From Trichuris trichiura (Eukaryota > Nematoda > Enoplea > Trichinellida > Trichuridae), in assembly GCA_037903355.1 (NCBI GenBank), contig JBAJFE010000005.1, forward strand, positions 1,116,001-1,180,000: a stretch of DNA of 64,000 bases, given 5' to 3'. This document shows positions 12,003-23,469 of this stretch, one piece after another (positions within the stretch are counted from its first letter, which is position 1; each line of letters starts with the position of its first letter). The position numbers and the translations under genes were made by a program. The notes below the pieces were generated by a model, which did not search any database, was not told the origin of the DNA, and saw nothing but the letters and a program-made list of their open reading frames with translations.

Positions 12003-13505
12003 ATGGCCAAAGTCAGTCGCCTCCGCAATGACATTCCCGCCGACGATAAGAACAATTTGGTAAGTTTGCATTTTATCCTTTTAATGAGAATAGAAAAGAA
12101 GCTTAAACCGTTCAACGGTGCCAGAAAAGAAGAAAGAATGGACGAACAGGAAATGCCATTTATTAGTATCAGTAAGGGCACCACTCCGTAATATGTGGCT
12201 ATAATAGCAGTGCAGAATTAGAAGGCTAGACATTTACTTATAACAAATGTAGGAAACTTAAGTGGCCCCGAGTAAGCCTTTAAGCCTTTAAGTAGAAGTT
12301 CAACGTAGCACCTGTTTAAAAAGCGGAGTCATTATGCTTACAAGCAAAAGTCTAAGCGAGGCGACGAATCTTTCCTTAGAGAATATATTGGATTCGGTAG
12401 CACTAAGATAAAACCTGCCTGAAATCAACGGAAGATATAGCGACATTATTGCTATAAGAAATGTATGTCCCAAGCCAATTAAATCATAATTTTATCAAGG
12501 TAGGGAATGTGCATTTTTTAAATGAAATTCAGCGTGCAGATACTATTACAATCTTTAAGTTGTAAACTTTGTCATGATCTGACCAATGCCAATTCTTAAG
12601 TTTGAAAATTTGAAGAGATGAATAGCAGTGGCAGATCTCAAAGAGTAAATTATGTGTTGTATAGGCTTCCATTTCCAAAATTCAGCCTAAGGTGGCCTTT
12701 TGTTGACGAAGAATTCTGATTTGTTTACCAAGTTTACAGTTTTTCTGTCTTCTTAGTTCACACCTCCTTAAAATAAGTTCTACGCTTACCGAAGGCATCA
12801 CATTACAAGTAATACGTAGAGTGCTTTCCCTTTTCAGCTGTTAAAAGTAAGCCTGTTGTGTAGGAAGTAACCGCCTTTAAGACCATTTCTTTAGGGTAAG
12901 CACGACCAACACGCAAAAATAGGTTATTTACGTTAGAGGAAGTATGAATCTATCAGGGACACAAAACAGTTGATTTTATCGAAGAAAAGGTTAATGAGCT
13001 GTCTAAAACCGTAATAAAACGGATGCTAGGTGTTTCAGAACTAACTTATTAAAGATGACATTTTCAAAGCATCTTCTTATACTGTTTTCCTCCAGGCAGT
13101 TTGAGTAAAACTAACCAATTTACAATTGTTCGTTTTATTTGTAGATTAAGAAATGCGACCTAGCGTCCACTCCAAATGCATGGACAAAACATCATTGGTC
13201 ACATTGCGATGTTAGGTGGAACCAGTCGAAGATACCAACTGACTCAACAAGCATACGACCTGTCGAAGATGCGGTAAGTAGTCACATTTTCTCTAGTATC
13301 CTATGTATTGCATTATCTGCAAAGCCAGCATCAATGCAGCAGCGCCTCCAACTAACGATCAGTGCATATCAAGCGGTAATCATGCGAGCAGAAAAAATTT
13401 AGCTTCATCTCGAACACTTAACAGACTAGCAAACAGTCCACAGCTGAGTTTGCGAAATACGTTGTTCCAAAGAAAAGGCGGCGAAAAAGCAAACGGCGGC
13501 AATAG
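12003..13505 (+). CDS. Small basic-tailed (probably nuclear) protein, four exons, unknown
   Basis: Proposed exons are 12,003-12,059, 13,145-13,273, 13,325-13,375 and 13,425-13,505, with all junctions in phase 0. Donors are GTAAGT, GTAAGT and GTAATC; acceptors are TTTGTAG, GCAAAG and TTAACAG. The last two introns are 51 and 49 nt, the size seen in the firmly identified genes, while the first is about 1.1 kb. The product is 105 aa: a charged N-terminus, a Trp/His/Cys-containing middle (WTKHHWSHC) and a strongly basic end (PKKRRRKSKRRQ) that looks like a nuclear or nucleolar localisation signal. No family is recognised. The long first intron could hide an exon. The clean exon chain ending in an NLS-like tail is the main support. 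Confidence 0.5.
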
Positions 13506-14393
13506 TTTCGTTTCAACGCCTTAAAGTCGACATTAAGTAAACTGCACGCCTACAGCAAAAATTACGCGAAAATTGTAAACGTAATGGAAAAATCCAGCGA
13601 ATGTAAGGCATAGTCATTCAGATCAAAACTGATGCAAAATTAGAAATATATGTAAATATCGATCAGTACCAAAAATGAAGAATAAGATGAGGACAGCCTA
13701 CAGCAGCATAGCAGAGCAATGAAACGTTCAGTAGCCCGTAAAGCTGCCTGATTTTCCACTGTTCAATGGTGCAAAGAAAACATCTAATTTCGGTAATATC
13801 ATTAATCACAACGAACTATGAGTTTAGTTTTAAACATGTCGAGCTGAGTTGTAAACTATTATTCCGTTGAACAACTGAATGAACAGAACAAATAAAGAAC
13901 AAAAGACGTTTTACAAAGAGAACTGCTGCAAAAATAGTAAAGAAACGTAAGGAAAATATTACGAATAATACATTTTAGCAAAATACAAAAATATCATATA
14001 GCATGATAAAGTAATAACCGTTGGACGGAAACACCGTCTACAGCATAACCAGCAATATATTATCAAGTGTTACGGTATAGTAGTGATTACTTTTCAAAGT
14101 GTTTTTATCTTCGTTAATGCTACACAGCAATTCTGTAGCCAAAAAAGACGTCCATTAGTTGTGCAATTTTTTTGTGTCTACATGGAAAATACACAGTGCA
14201 GGCATATATTTTATAGTTTGTCATGTGACCTTGTAAAGTACTTTCTTCCCTAAGATGGCCATCTTTTGCTACGTAGAAAGAAATTTGCTTTAGTTTGTTG
14301 CTTCTCACCAGCGTGTTTTGGCATAAGTAATATCGCTCATTTACACGTACCTTTGCTAAGGAAAAGAATCTTTCCATTTAAGTGTTTCCAACC

Positions 14394-14470
14394 GGAATGT
14401 AGGTCCCGTTTAGAACTTTTTATTTATTCCGGAGTAAATAAAAAGTTTTTAAACGGGACCCACATTCTGT
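14394..14470. repeat. Near-perfect hairpin (~35-bp stem, almost no loop)
   Basis: The left arm starts GAATGTAGGTCCCGTTT and the right arm ends AAACGGGACCCACATTC, closing through AAAAAGTTnnn/AACTTTTT and TTTATTCC/GGAGTAAA. Only a few mismatches occur. It could be the core of a small MITE or a structured RNA. No coding function is seen. Confidence 0.7.
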
Positions 14471-15833
14471 ATAGAAAGGATACAACATGAAAATCCACTG
14501 TCCCGTATCATGAAACCACATTTACAAAAATATTTCACTGAATGAAAATTCGCAGAATATTACGTAACATTCTTTCTCAAAACTGTGCCTCAATTCCTTC
14601 CCCACCTGTTAAACCTTAATTATGAACCACCAATAGAGGACAATCTTGCTGCAAGGTTTTATTCCATCAAGGCCTCACAAAAGCAAATCGCTTTGTTTAG
14701 TATCAGTATTCAGAATACCTTTCACAGATAAGCCTCGCCAAATCTTCAAATCTACAAAGGTTTCTTATTCCTTGATTCTGTTATAGTCTTGTAATCATCC
14801 CTTCTGCCGGTTAGTAAGTAAAAAATTATAGCTCTCTCAAAGAAAAAGAAGAAAAAAGAAAAGCTGTCTCAAAGCCCTCTTTTTCTCTTTTGCAACCAGC
14901 TTATACATTACCTTTTATAGAAAGTTAACACGTTATATTGGCCACAGAATTGCTGAAAAGCATTAACGAAAATAAAATAATATATCAAGTTTTGACAACT
15001 CAGTCTAAAATAATGCTATGCACCTGCAGTAGCAACAACAGAAGTTTATTGACAGAAGTGTGAGCACTGTAATGCTGGATGTTCGCTAACGGTCCATACT
15101 AATATGTTGTCCCATTTTACTAGCATAGAGTCGTGTCGTAAAAATGAGAAACAGTAGTATATTAGGTCTATGCATAAACTCTACAGTATTTTTATACGTT
15201 AAATGCGCAGAAAGTGAAGTTGCAATGCTACTGGTTTTTTCGTGGAGTATTCGTCGTTCTCACAATCATCGTGGAGCATGTTGACACCGCCGCTTTGCAT
15301 TGATGCCGGAAAAGCCAACAGCCAACTTTTGAAGACTTAGATGAAAGACAATTTGTTCAGTGCATTGCTCATTATGCGTTGGCATATAAAATATTAATCG
15401 TGAAAACTGTTATAACTTGGATTTGGCTTCCGCACATCGGCATTAGTAGCATTTTGCAGCCACAGTTGGGCAGAAGTTTCATTACTGCATTCACAGCATC
15501 CCGACGCACAGACAGATACATTTGCCTATTTGACTGACTGAACTGCTACTGATTTCGCAACTTTGGCGAAGTAAGCCGTACACGTAAAGTTTGAAGTATG
15601 TGCAGCAAGTCCTTTTCGTGCAGATACACGAAACATTTGTAATGTTTTGACGAATTATGATTTTTTGTCGTGGTTGTACTTCGTATTTTCTCGTTTTCGC
15701 GTATCCACTTGACTGACTGTGTACAGTTTTCTTTGCAAAAGAGTAATCTTTCTCCTTCGTTTCGTTAATGGGCGGAGACAAACGTCCAAACGCTGTTTGA
15801 TAGCAAATTTGCACAGTTGATCTCGCACTCATT

Positions 15834-16319
15834 TCCAGCGCTTCTCCGTCTTGTCCATCTGCATGAACTTCGCCTTAATGCTAGCCCGGATCAGAAGGAA
15901 AATTCTGTAACTTGGCTGGCCGCAAAATCTAATTCTCGGCGAGCACAAGTTGATAAAAGACTTTGTCTTCTCGAACGTGTCGTCAAGAAATTGAAAACGT
16001 CGAAATGGTTTTTCGGTATATGGTTTTGGTGCTGATCAGTGATCTTGCGCAAGAGCTACGTGTGGGCGTGCTTAGAAAAATTTATGAATTATCTACTGCG
16101 ACATTATTTGGATGAAATACGAAGCTTTACAGTGGCGGAGATATGCGGTGCTGGACTTCTTGTCAAAGTGAATGCGAAACGACAACTGTAGAAAAAAGTG
16201 TGCTGAAGTTTCTCACGTGCATGAAGAATACGTTCCTTCTCCTCTTCAACGGTGGCCGAAGTGAACGTGAAATTCTCACATTTACTGTCACAGAAGTGTG
16301 ACCTGTAGCACTTATGCAT
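15834..16319 (-). CDS. Possible small minus-strand gene or exons, unknown
   Basis: 16,104-16,319 is an ATG-started 71-codon frame with a Cys-rich start and a charged helix (VEEEKERILHAREKLQ). 15,834 to about 16,010 is open on the same strand and ends in a basic helix (RASIKAKFMQMDKTEKRWK) at a TGA, preceded by an acceptor-like GTTACAG at about 15,912. The two could be exons of one gene, but the join is not resolved. The plus strand is also open here, so this is weak. Confidence 0.25.
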
Positions 16320-17974
16320 AGATCTAATAGAACTACAAAAAAAATAGTCCCGATGAACTAATAGAAATCGACACTATAGGACAAATAACGACTAGAAATA
16401 GACATACTAATGACGATAGTAAAACGTGGATATTGGAAAAAGATGAATTTTTAAACAGGGCTAAACAGAAAGTATAATACAGCAACCGGTTGATAGGACA
16501 TGTGTAAGTCAACCGTAGACACCATAAACCCTTATTTATTGACTCTTAAGTAGCGACCTTTAATTAAGATTCCGAAGTGGAAGCTGTTATGTTTAAATAT
16601 TCTGCAGATCAGTTCCTCTATTTTATAAGACAGCAATATAGCCAAATATTAAATGTATAGGTACGAAATATGAACGTCAAGACAATTGGCATAAAGATTC
16701 TGTAAACTCTCTGAGTGATTGCGAAAAGTGCTATAACGAAGATGTTTTCCGATCCGTTGTTGATGCCATATAAATAAGCGTGGCAATAAGTGAATCTAAA
16801 AGCGACGATGACTACAAGCCATACTTCATGCACAGAGTCGCACATGTGTTCAGAACATCTACGAAAGGACATGTTCAATGAATACACATCTTCCATTGCT
16901 TACAACATCAGATGTGATTGGTTAAGCATATACTAGCTGCTCAGTTTTCCTTTGACGAGAATTTCATTGTCTCCTGGAACGAACATTTTTCCTTTCTTCC
17001 GAGACGATATTGACGTTTGCGAGACTGGAACTTTAGACAAATCTATCGACACCCACGCGCATCTTTTACAGCGCCAACATGCTTGCTGTGTGACCCATAG
17101 CTGAGGTGTTGTTGCTCTGCTTCTTCCTGGTCTGTCGAGCGTTCATTGTAGGCTAAAGTTTAGGTTTTTTGTGTAGCGCTGATCCTTCCATGTACTTTAG
17201 GTATATCAATCAAACGATGTTTATTCTATTCTGTGTATAAATCAGAGAATGTTTACTTCAAGAAAGTGATTATGTTTGAGCGTATGAAACAAGCATGAGC
17301 AATCTTTCAATGATTACTGAATATATTTCATCGTAATAATAGGCGGGAGGTTATCTAATTCTCGAAGTATGTTTCAGTAGCAAACACACACAGATACAGC
17401 AAATACTAGACTGAGTGGCATCCACTTTAGGCTGACATCTTGTTGAGCATCTCTTACTGCAAACAGCCTTTTACTTGCACAGTGTTCTTCTCTACGCCTT
17501 CTTATTAAAATTTGAAACTTCTACATCCCAATTAGAATTGCAATAGAATTCTGTTTGACAGAAGTGCTTATAAGGACATAGCACGTCGATATACATCCGC
17601 TCGCGTTAGTCACTGTTTCCAAACAGCTGTCTTCTGTCAAAGCGTTTGTTTGTGAACTAAAAGCACACAAATGGATGTGTCTTTTTTCGGTGATTCACTT
17701 CGCGGCCTTAAGAGGCCACATAAGCGCTCAACTGTTCGCTCTCAGCATCTTCGTTTTTATGTTGAAAGGAGGAATATAGTTAATCGTTTTATTGGTTTTG
17801 GTTAATTCATTCAGATTGAATTTGATCATCTCCTTCATGTAAATGGTACGACAGACAGCATATAAAAATATCTTAGTTTTGTTATATCTTTAGAAGTAGT
17901 TTATGCATACATAGTAGTTCACGTACGTTTTCGTAAAGTATCACTTTAGCTTCACGCCTTCAGATGATCTAGAT

Positions 17975-18211
17975 CAGTGTTTCTCAACGTGGGCCCTGGG
18001 GCCCCCCTGGGGGGCCCTGGGAGATTTTAGGGGAGCCCTGGAAGCCAGGGGGCCTGGAGGGGGCCCTGGAGGATAATGCGGCAGGACATAGTCCCAATAA
18101 ACGGTGGGCCCTTACAAGGATTAGAGGAGCCCTGACAAGGCCTAGGGGAGCCCTGGTGGGCAGTGACAGGGTCTAAGGGAGCCCTGGGGCAAAAAAGGTT
18201 GAGAAACTATG
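17975..18211. mobile_element. hAT-type MITE with perfect 8-bp target-site duplication
   Basis: The 237-bp element has termini CAGTGTTTCTCAAC and GTTGAGAAACTATG, which are imperfect inverted repeats of the classic hAT type. It is flanked on both sides by ATCTAGAT (17,967-17,974 and 18,212-18,219), an exact 8-bp duplication as hAT transposases make. The interior is GC-rich and built of repeated GGGGAGCCCTGG-like segments, with no coding sequence. Confidence 0.92.
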
Positions 18212-19894
18212 ATCTAGATAATTTATTTTCAATGCGAAACCTTTAAACGATCAAAGCCTGGTTTCGAATTGTTCTCTTATGCGTTTAGCATCGCAGTCCA
18301 GCTTAGGGTTAACTCCGCTGTAGTTTTAAATACTTTACTAACGGACTTTCTCATGTAGTTGTACGTTGCGATAAATAATTTCTTGCGAAGCTGCACGCGA
18401 TGAAAGACAGCGAACTACTCCTTCCCTTTGCATAACACCAAAGTTGACCAAGCTGTATTAGCCATTAGAAATTAGAATCACACCATTCGCCTGTCAGTGG
18501 AATTAAATAACGATTTCTTTCGTTTCTTCAGACAACACTCATAAACAATTTTTCCCGACCTTTATCATACGTAGTTTCATAATGGGCCTACTTCATTGTC
18601 GCTAACATTCTAAGTAGGAAGCATATTTTTAACCATTAGAAAAGGTACACTTCTCCGTTCTTCTCAACTAGTTTTTACTCAGAATCTGAATAGCAATTGA
18701 GAAGCGGAACTCCAGCCCGACAGAAGACGAACGTGCAAGAAAACAATCTTCTTTCGTTAACATAGATAACATAGACGAAGAGATGGTTCTGCAAGTTTAA
18801 ATTACAATTTTTTTTCTTCATTTGCTGTTCTGCGATTTCTACAACGTGATCATTGCAGTTTGGCTTCACTTTTTCAAGTAGTCTCAAAACGAAGAGCTGA
18901 GTGGAAATCATTAAAATTAAAGCAGGAGAGAAACTTTCCAGCGATTCCATCTCCAACTGTACGAGAGCTCATTAGCAACCTTTCAACTGTGAATGCTACA
19001 ATGATAGTTTATCCTTTCTGATGACATCCAGTTCATTCTAGCATAGGTTGACTCCAAAATCCCATCTATAATTAGACTTGAGTAGGGAACAATTTCAGAA
19101 GATTCATCTTCGGTGTCGTTCTTGTTGATTAGATGAGCAAATTTTCCGAAAAGGTTAAACGTCTTTACTATTTGTTGTGATGTAACCTCAGAAAGGCTTA
19201 GTGAACCTATAACTTTAAGGAAAGCACAATTTTTTGTAAAACACTCACGATAGCGCTGCTACTTCTTAGAGTGGATACCTTTTCTGCTCACGTGTTTAAA
19301 ACCACAACGTCCTGACCGTGATACCTTCACAGCTGTATCTTTTGGCCATCAAGACGGGATTAACATGAATCATAATACTTTTGTAGATACAGATTTTTAT
19401 AAGAAATCAACAAAGTGATTTCCGTGAAATTTTATTGATGACCTGCTTTTTGAACAAGCAACATATAGCATTGTAACTACAAAATTAGGTAGACTGTTTC
19501 TTTAGCCACATTTCGGGAAGCTTAATGTAGCCATGAGAAATGCTGTCCATTTTTTCTTTAAGGAAACATTATTCAGATTGGCAATCTTAAGCTATCGGAA
19601 GCGTTTTTTGTGCAGCGATACAATCAAAAATTCCTGCTATGCATGAAATAAAGCTAAAATATTCGTTGCTTTCGTAGTCACTCGTCGCTTCATTTGTCCG
19701 AAGGTAAAACAAGCACAACGGCAGATCGGTAAGCTTCTTCTGCGCGGTAGATTCTTTCCGATACGGCACGAATCGTGATCTCACGGGCAGAATGATTGAT
19801 AACAGGTTTATGAGTTCTCATTCTTGATCTTCCCATAGCTTTTTTCTGTTCTTTGTGATTGTACCTATAAAAATCACAACACACGTCCTACCAA

Positions 19895-19990
19895 CGAATG
19901 GATGAGCAAGTTGTTAGGAAATACACAGAGAGTACACGCGATTAACTTCTGTGACGCTCTACACCCGTCGTCAGCGTAACACATCGAGAA
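19895..19990 (-). mobile_element. PLE tail with degenerate hammerhead-like core
   Basis: CTACCAACGAATGGATGAGCAA matches the 10.6-kb and 31.3-kb tails (ACCAACGGATGGATGAGCAA). The core at 19,949-19,977 keeps CTGACGACGGGTGTAGAGCGTC, but the GAAA box has become CACA. Its position 3' of the reverse-transcriptase relic on the same strand ties the ribozyme-bearing repeat to a Penelope-like element. Confidence 0.55.
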
Positions 19991-20559
19991 GGGATTCACT
20001 CAGTTAAACGTTTACATAGAGCTCTCTGAAGAGAACAGTGGGGGTGATTAGCTCAGTGTAGTGCAGCAGCGGTATTTACTGACGAGTTTGCTCCATATAT
20101 CATTAATGTCTGTACCCGTGGCCGCGATTAGTATTTGCGTTAATGGGAATGAAGAAAGCCTATTTTATGTCGCATAGGTGGAAGTTGTTTTCCCCGGTTA
20201 TGATCATCAGCAATAGGTCGAGTGAACACTGAACAGAACGGCGAAGGAGGCATTCTTCGTAATTTCCATGATCTTCTCAAGGAATAGGTTTTGCAGTTGT
20301 CCTGAATGTATTTGCTCCGACCCCTTTAGCCTGTCTTCGATATGCAAGTACTGGTTGAGCATTTTCATATGATTTAGAACCTTTTAAACAAAGCGTAGCT
20401 CGTTTGGCATGTCTAAGAAACGTTGGAAGCACATTTGATCTGCTAAGCTGCCGCCACTGTCCTGTCAAAAGAAACGTGATCTTGTCACTTGTTAAAGTCG
20501 AAACAGGGTGACAGGAACCTTTAAAGCGGATTACGGAGTTAAACGATTGTCGTATGCGT

Positions 20560-21390
20560 TTGACCTGTTCACTTCGTTATAATAGGGAATAAAGAAGACG
20601 GAATGAGGCTGTGTTGTACTTCCAGGAATGGGTAGCGGTAAATCGCTAAATTTGCAAAGTATGATAGATTTAAGGAAACTTTTTGGGTCACCGTCGTCAG
20701 TTAGTGTGGGTGAGATGAGATTCAAGTTAGAGAGTTAAAGGGACGGGTCACAGTTACAGAGGGTTGATGGACCATACCCGTGGCAATTCCTCTTTTTATA
20801 GAAATGGGATGTTAGGAGAAAAATGCACATACCTGTCAGAATGGATGGGTTTTCTGAATACAGCACTTTTAAGGTTACATCCTTCCTTAATCATCAAGGT
20901 GTCTAGGAATGCTAGCCTGCCGTTGAACTGTTCCTCCATTATTAAATTAATTTTTCCAGCTGAAAGATTATTTAAATGGCTTAGTAAAGAATTCTCTATC
21001 CCGGTGCTAACTCAGGCGAAAACGTCATCTATATGTTTCTTGGAAAAGGAAGGATTCATGTCACTGTCCGAGAGAGCAAATGCTGTTTGCTCCAGGTTTT
21101 CCATGAGCACTTCAACGAAAATTGGCAGGGAGAAGTGGCACGGGTGGGCTCACTCTCGTCTTTTTGAAGGAAGAAACGGTCTTCAAATCTGAAATAGTTG
21201 CCCTGTCGCACGCAAAAGGTTACCAATTTTCTTCAGTGGAAAGGTGTTACTTTCGCCTGACAAAAGATTGCCGTTACAAAGCTTAACATTGTAACTAAAT
21301 ATTAAGATTTTAAGTATGCAATTTATGGGGACGTTAGTAGAGAAATCTTTAACATTGTAACTAAATATTACGTCTCGGCTCATCCACTCA
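20560..21390 (-). pseudogene. Penelope-like element reverse transcriptase, frameshifted
   Basis: The minus strand, crossing frameshifts and stops, shows the ordered PLE RT blocks. FSYNVKDFSTNVPI (near 21,365) is RT motif A. VSPPVPLLPANF followed by VLMENLEQTAFA (21.07-21.15 kb) corresponds to the QGxxxSPLLANL block. KKHIDDVFA (near 21,020) is the catalytic (Y)xDD. FNGRLAFLDTLM, VFRKPIHSDRYVHF and RGIATGMVHQP (20.77-20.93 kb) follow. The last block and VFFIPYYNEVNR (near 20,580) are typical of Penelope-like RTs rather than LINEs. At least one frameshift (near 20,800) and several stops make it non-functional. I could not recognise the downstream GIY-YIG endonuclease. Confidence 0.8.
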
Positions 21391-21399
21391 ATAAGTAGG

Positions 21400-23217
21400 G
21401 CGCGTTTTGATTTTTATAGACTGAAGACTTCTGAACGCAAACAGATTCACAATTGAAATCTTTGGTAATGCCATAAAATGAAAAGATAAACACAGCGACA
21501 AGAACGAACATTCCTAGTAATGGTAATAACACTACCACAGAAAAAGTTGTCTCTCTTCTCTCTGAGCACGTTAAGAATGAAGTTTTATTGTCTGAGTTTT
21601 ACACTCCTCTTTTCCCATCTTCAGCGGAGATGAAAACGAACGTTAAAGCATGACAACTACGGACGTCAGAGTAGCTGTTGCTCGGTAAACTTTTACTAAA
21701 GCTTAAAGTGTTCAAGATGATTTTCATACCGTCATTTCCATCTTCAGAAGCTGTTGAATTCATAATTTGCAACGTGGATTGTTTTTTCTTAGCTCCAATG
21801 TACATTACATCATTAGCAGCACACATCTCACTTAAGTATATTCACAAGTAAAATGATCTCTTTTTCTTTACTTGAGTTCCTTTATTACGGTTTAATCCAC
21901 ATGATAAGATGATAACAACCCATGGAGTTCACTCATCCATACCATATTTCGTAGGGTTTAGCGGTAAACTGTGTTACCGTGTAGCGAAGAAAACTTAATT
22001 CAGCTTCGCCGGTGCAAAACGTGATTCTCAACATAATACTTGACCATGAAGGCTATCCGATTGTTATTGTACATTTTCGATGACCGATGAGGATTACAGC
22101 GGTTGCTCTGTTGCTCGATTAGGAATAAGCAGTTGTAGTCTTCTTTGATGGTTTTGTACAGCTGAGATTGTCACGCCTCCTTTCTCTTTTGACAGATTCT
22201 CTTTATATCTCTCAAGTAGTGTGTTACCAGTTGTTCCACTGTAGGAATCGGAGTATTTTCTTTTGACTTCCAACACAGCATAGGCTTATCAGTCCGTCCA
22301 CTGGTCATTCTGTCCTTCCTGATAATACGTCTAATCTCCACCTTCTGAACAAATTCTTGAAAGCCCTTTTCTCCAAGGCGGTGGTCCTAAAGATTAACTA
22401 GTAAAAAGCCTGAAGGCGTAGGCGCAGAATCTTGTACTATGCCCTTACCCTCTCTTCTTACCAGCCTAGTCGCATCGTTATTCTTTTAAACAATTGCTCC
22501 GCCGTAATGCAGTTTTAATCTGAGATGCGCACCACAAATACTGATTGTTTTTTCTGCCATTTTTAAAATAATTAGTGTTAACATCGAATAGTAATGACGG
22601 CGATGATGCGAAACGAAGGAATTGATCCGTATCAGCAGATTTTTTATAGATAAACTAACAAAAGGTACTTTAAAACTTCAGGAAAAATAGTCCACGTTGC
22701 ACAGTATAGATTCAGCAAGCTACAAAAAGATGGGATGTACAAAACAATGCGCTTAAACTTAGCAATAGTAAAACCAATTTAAAAACTCTCACCTCTACTA
22801 GCAGCTTATCAGCAAACACTGATTAGAAAATCTTTGAGCATAATTTAACGTTCACCTCCAAGTGCACTGAAGATCGGACAACAGAAGCCCGCATAAGCTT
22901 CAGACAGTAAACGTAATTATTTTCCTAATCTTCAAGTTCTTAAACAGTAGGGAGAACAACATAAGAAGAACCGTTAGCATACATCCAGCATTCAGTAAGC
23001 GTAAACAATTAACAACAAGATAACACCATAGATGTAGCAAAAATTTTCTTCAGCTATGGAAAAGAATGCGATTCCATTCCAGGCTGACATAAAAGTGCAA
23101 GCAGAATCTGTAATTAGCGTTGGCTAGAGCAAAAATTGAAAATGTAAGAACAAAACGCTATCCGCAACGCACCACAAAACCAAATGGTCAACCGCTGCAT
23201 GCGAGCGAAATGCTGCA
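21400..23217. other. Gene-poor stretch upstream of the PLE relic
   Basis: Possibly decayed 5' PLE sequence near 21.4-22.3 kb on the minus strand, but no motif is readable. I see nothing else. Confidence 0.3.
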
Positions 23218-23469
23218 CTAGCAAAAAACTGTCTCCGCCGTCCACAAATCGTCAGAGTGGACAGTGCTCGCCCCTCCCCTGAACGAAAGGAGGGAAGAAT
23301 TTACATGTCTCCCTCCGTTTCGTGCAACACGAGGAGGGACAGCATGTACCTCTCCCTTCACAAATTGATAGAGGGGCTGCAATAAACCCTCCACTGATAC
23401 GGCTCCTGGGGGAGGGGCAGCAACTTGCCTGCCCTGATAAGACTGCTGCAAAAGGGCACTAAGCGCCCT

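Noticed and set aside
16618..16896. 92-codon ATG-started minus frame with two hydrophobic segments
   Set aside because: It could suggest a receptor fragment, but no family motif or splice site is present.
20685..20715. CTGACGACGGTGACCC on the minus strand, hammerhead-like
   Set aside because: There is no GAAA box at the right spacing, and it falls in PLE coding sequence (LTDDGDPK).
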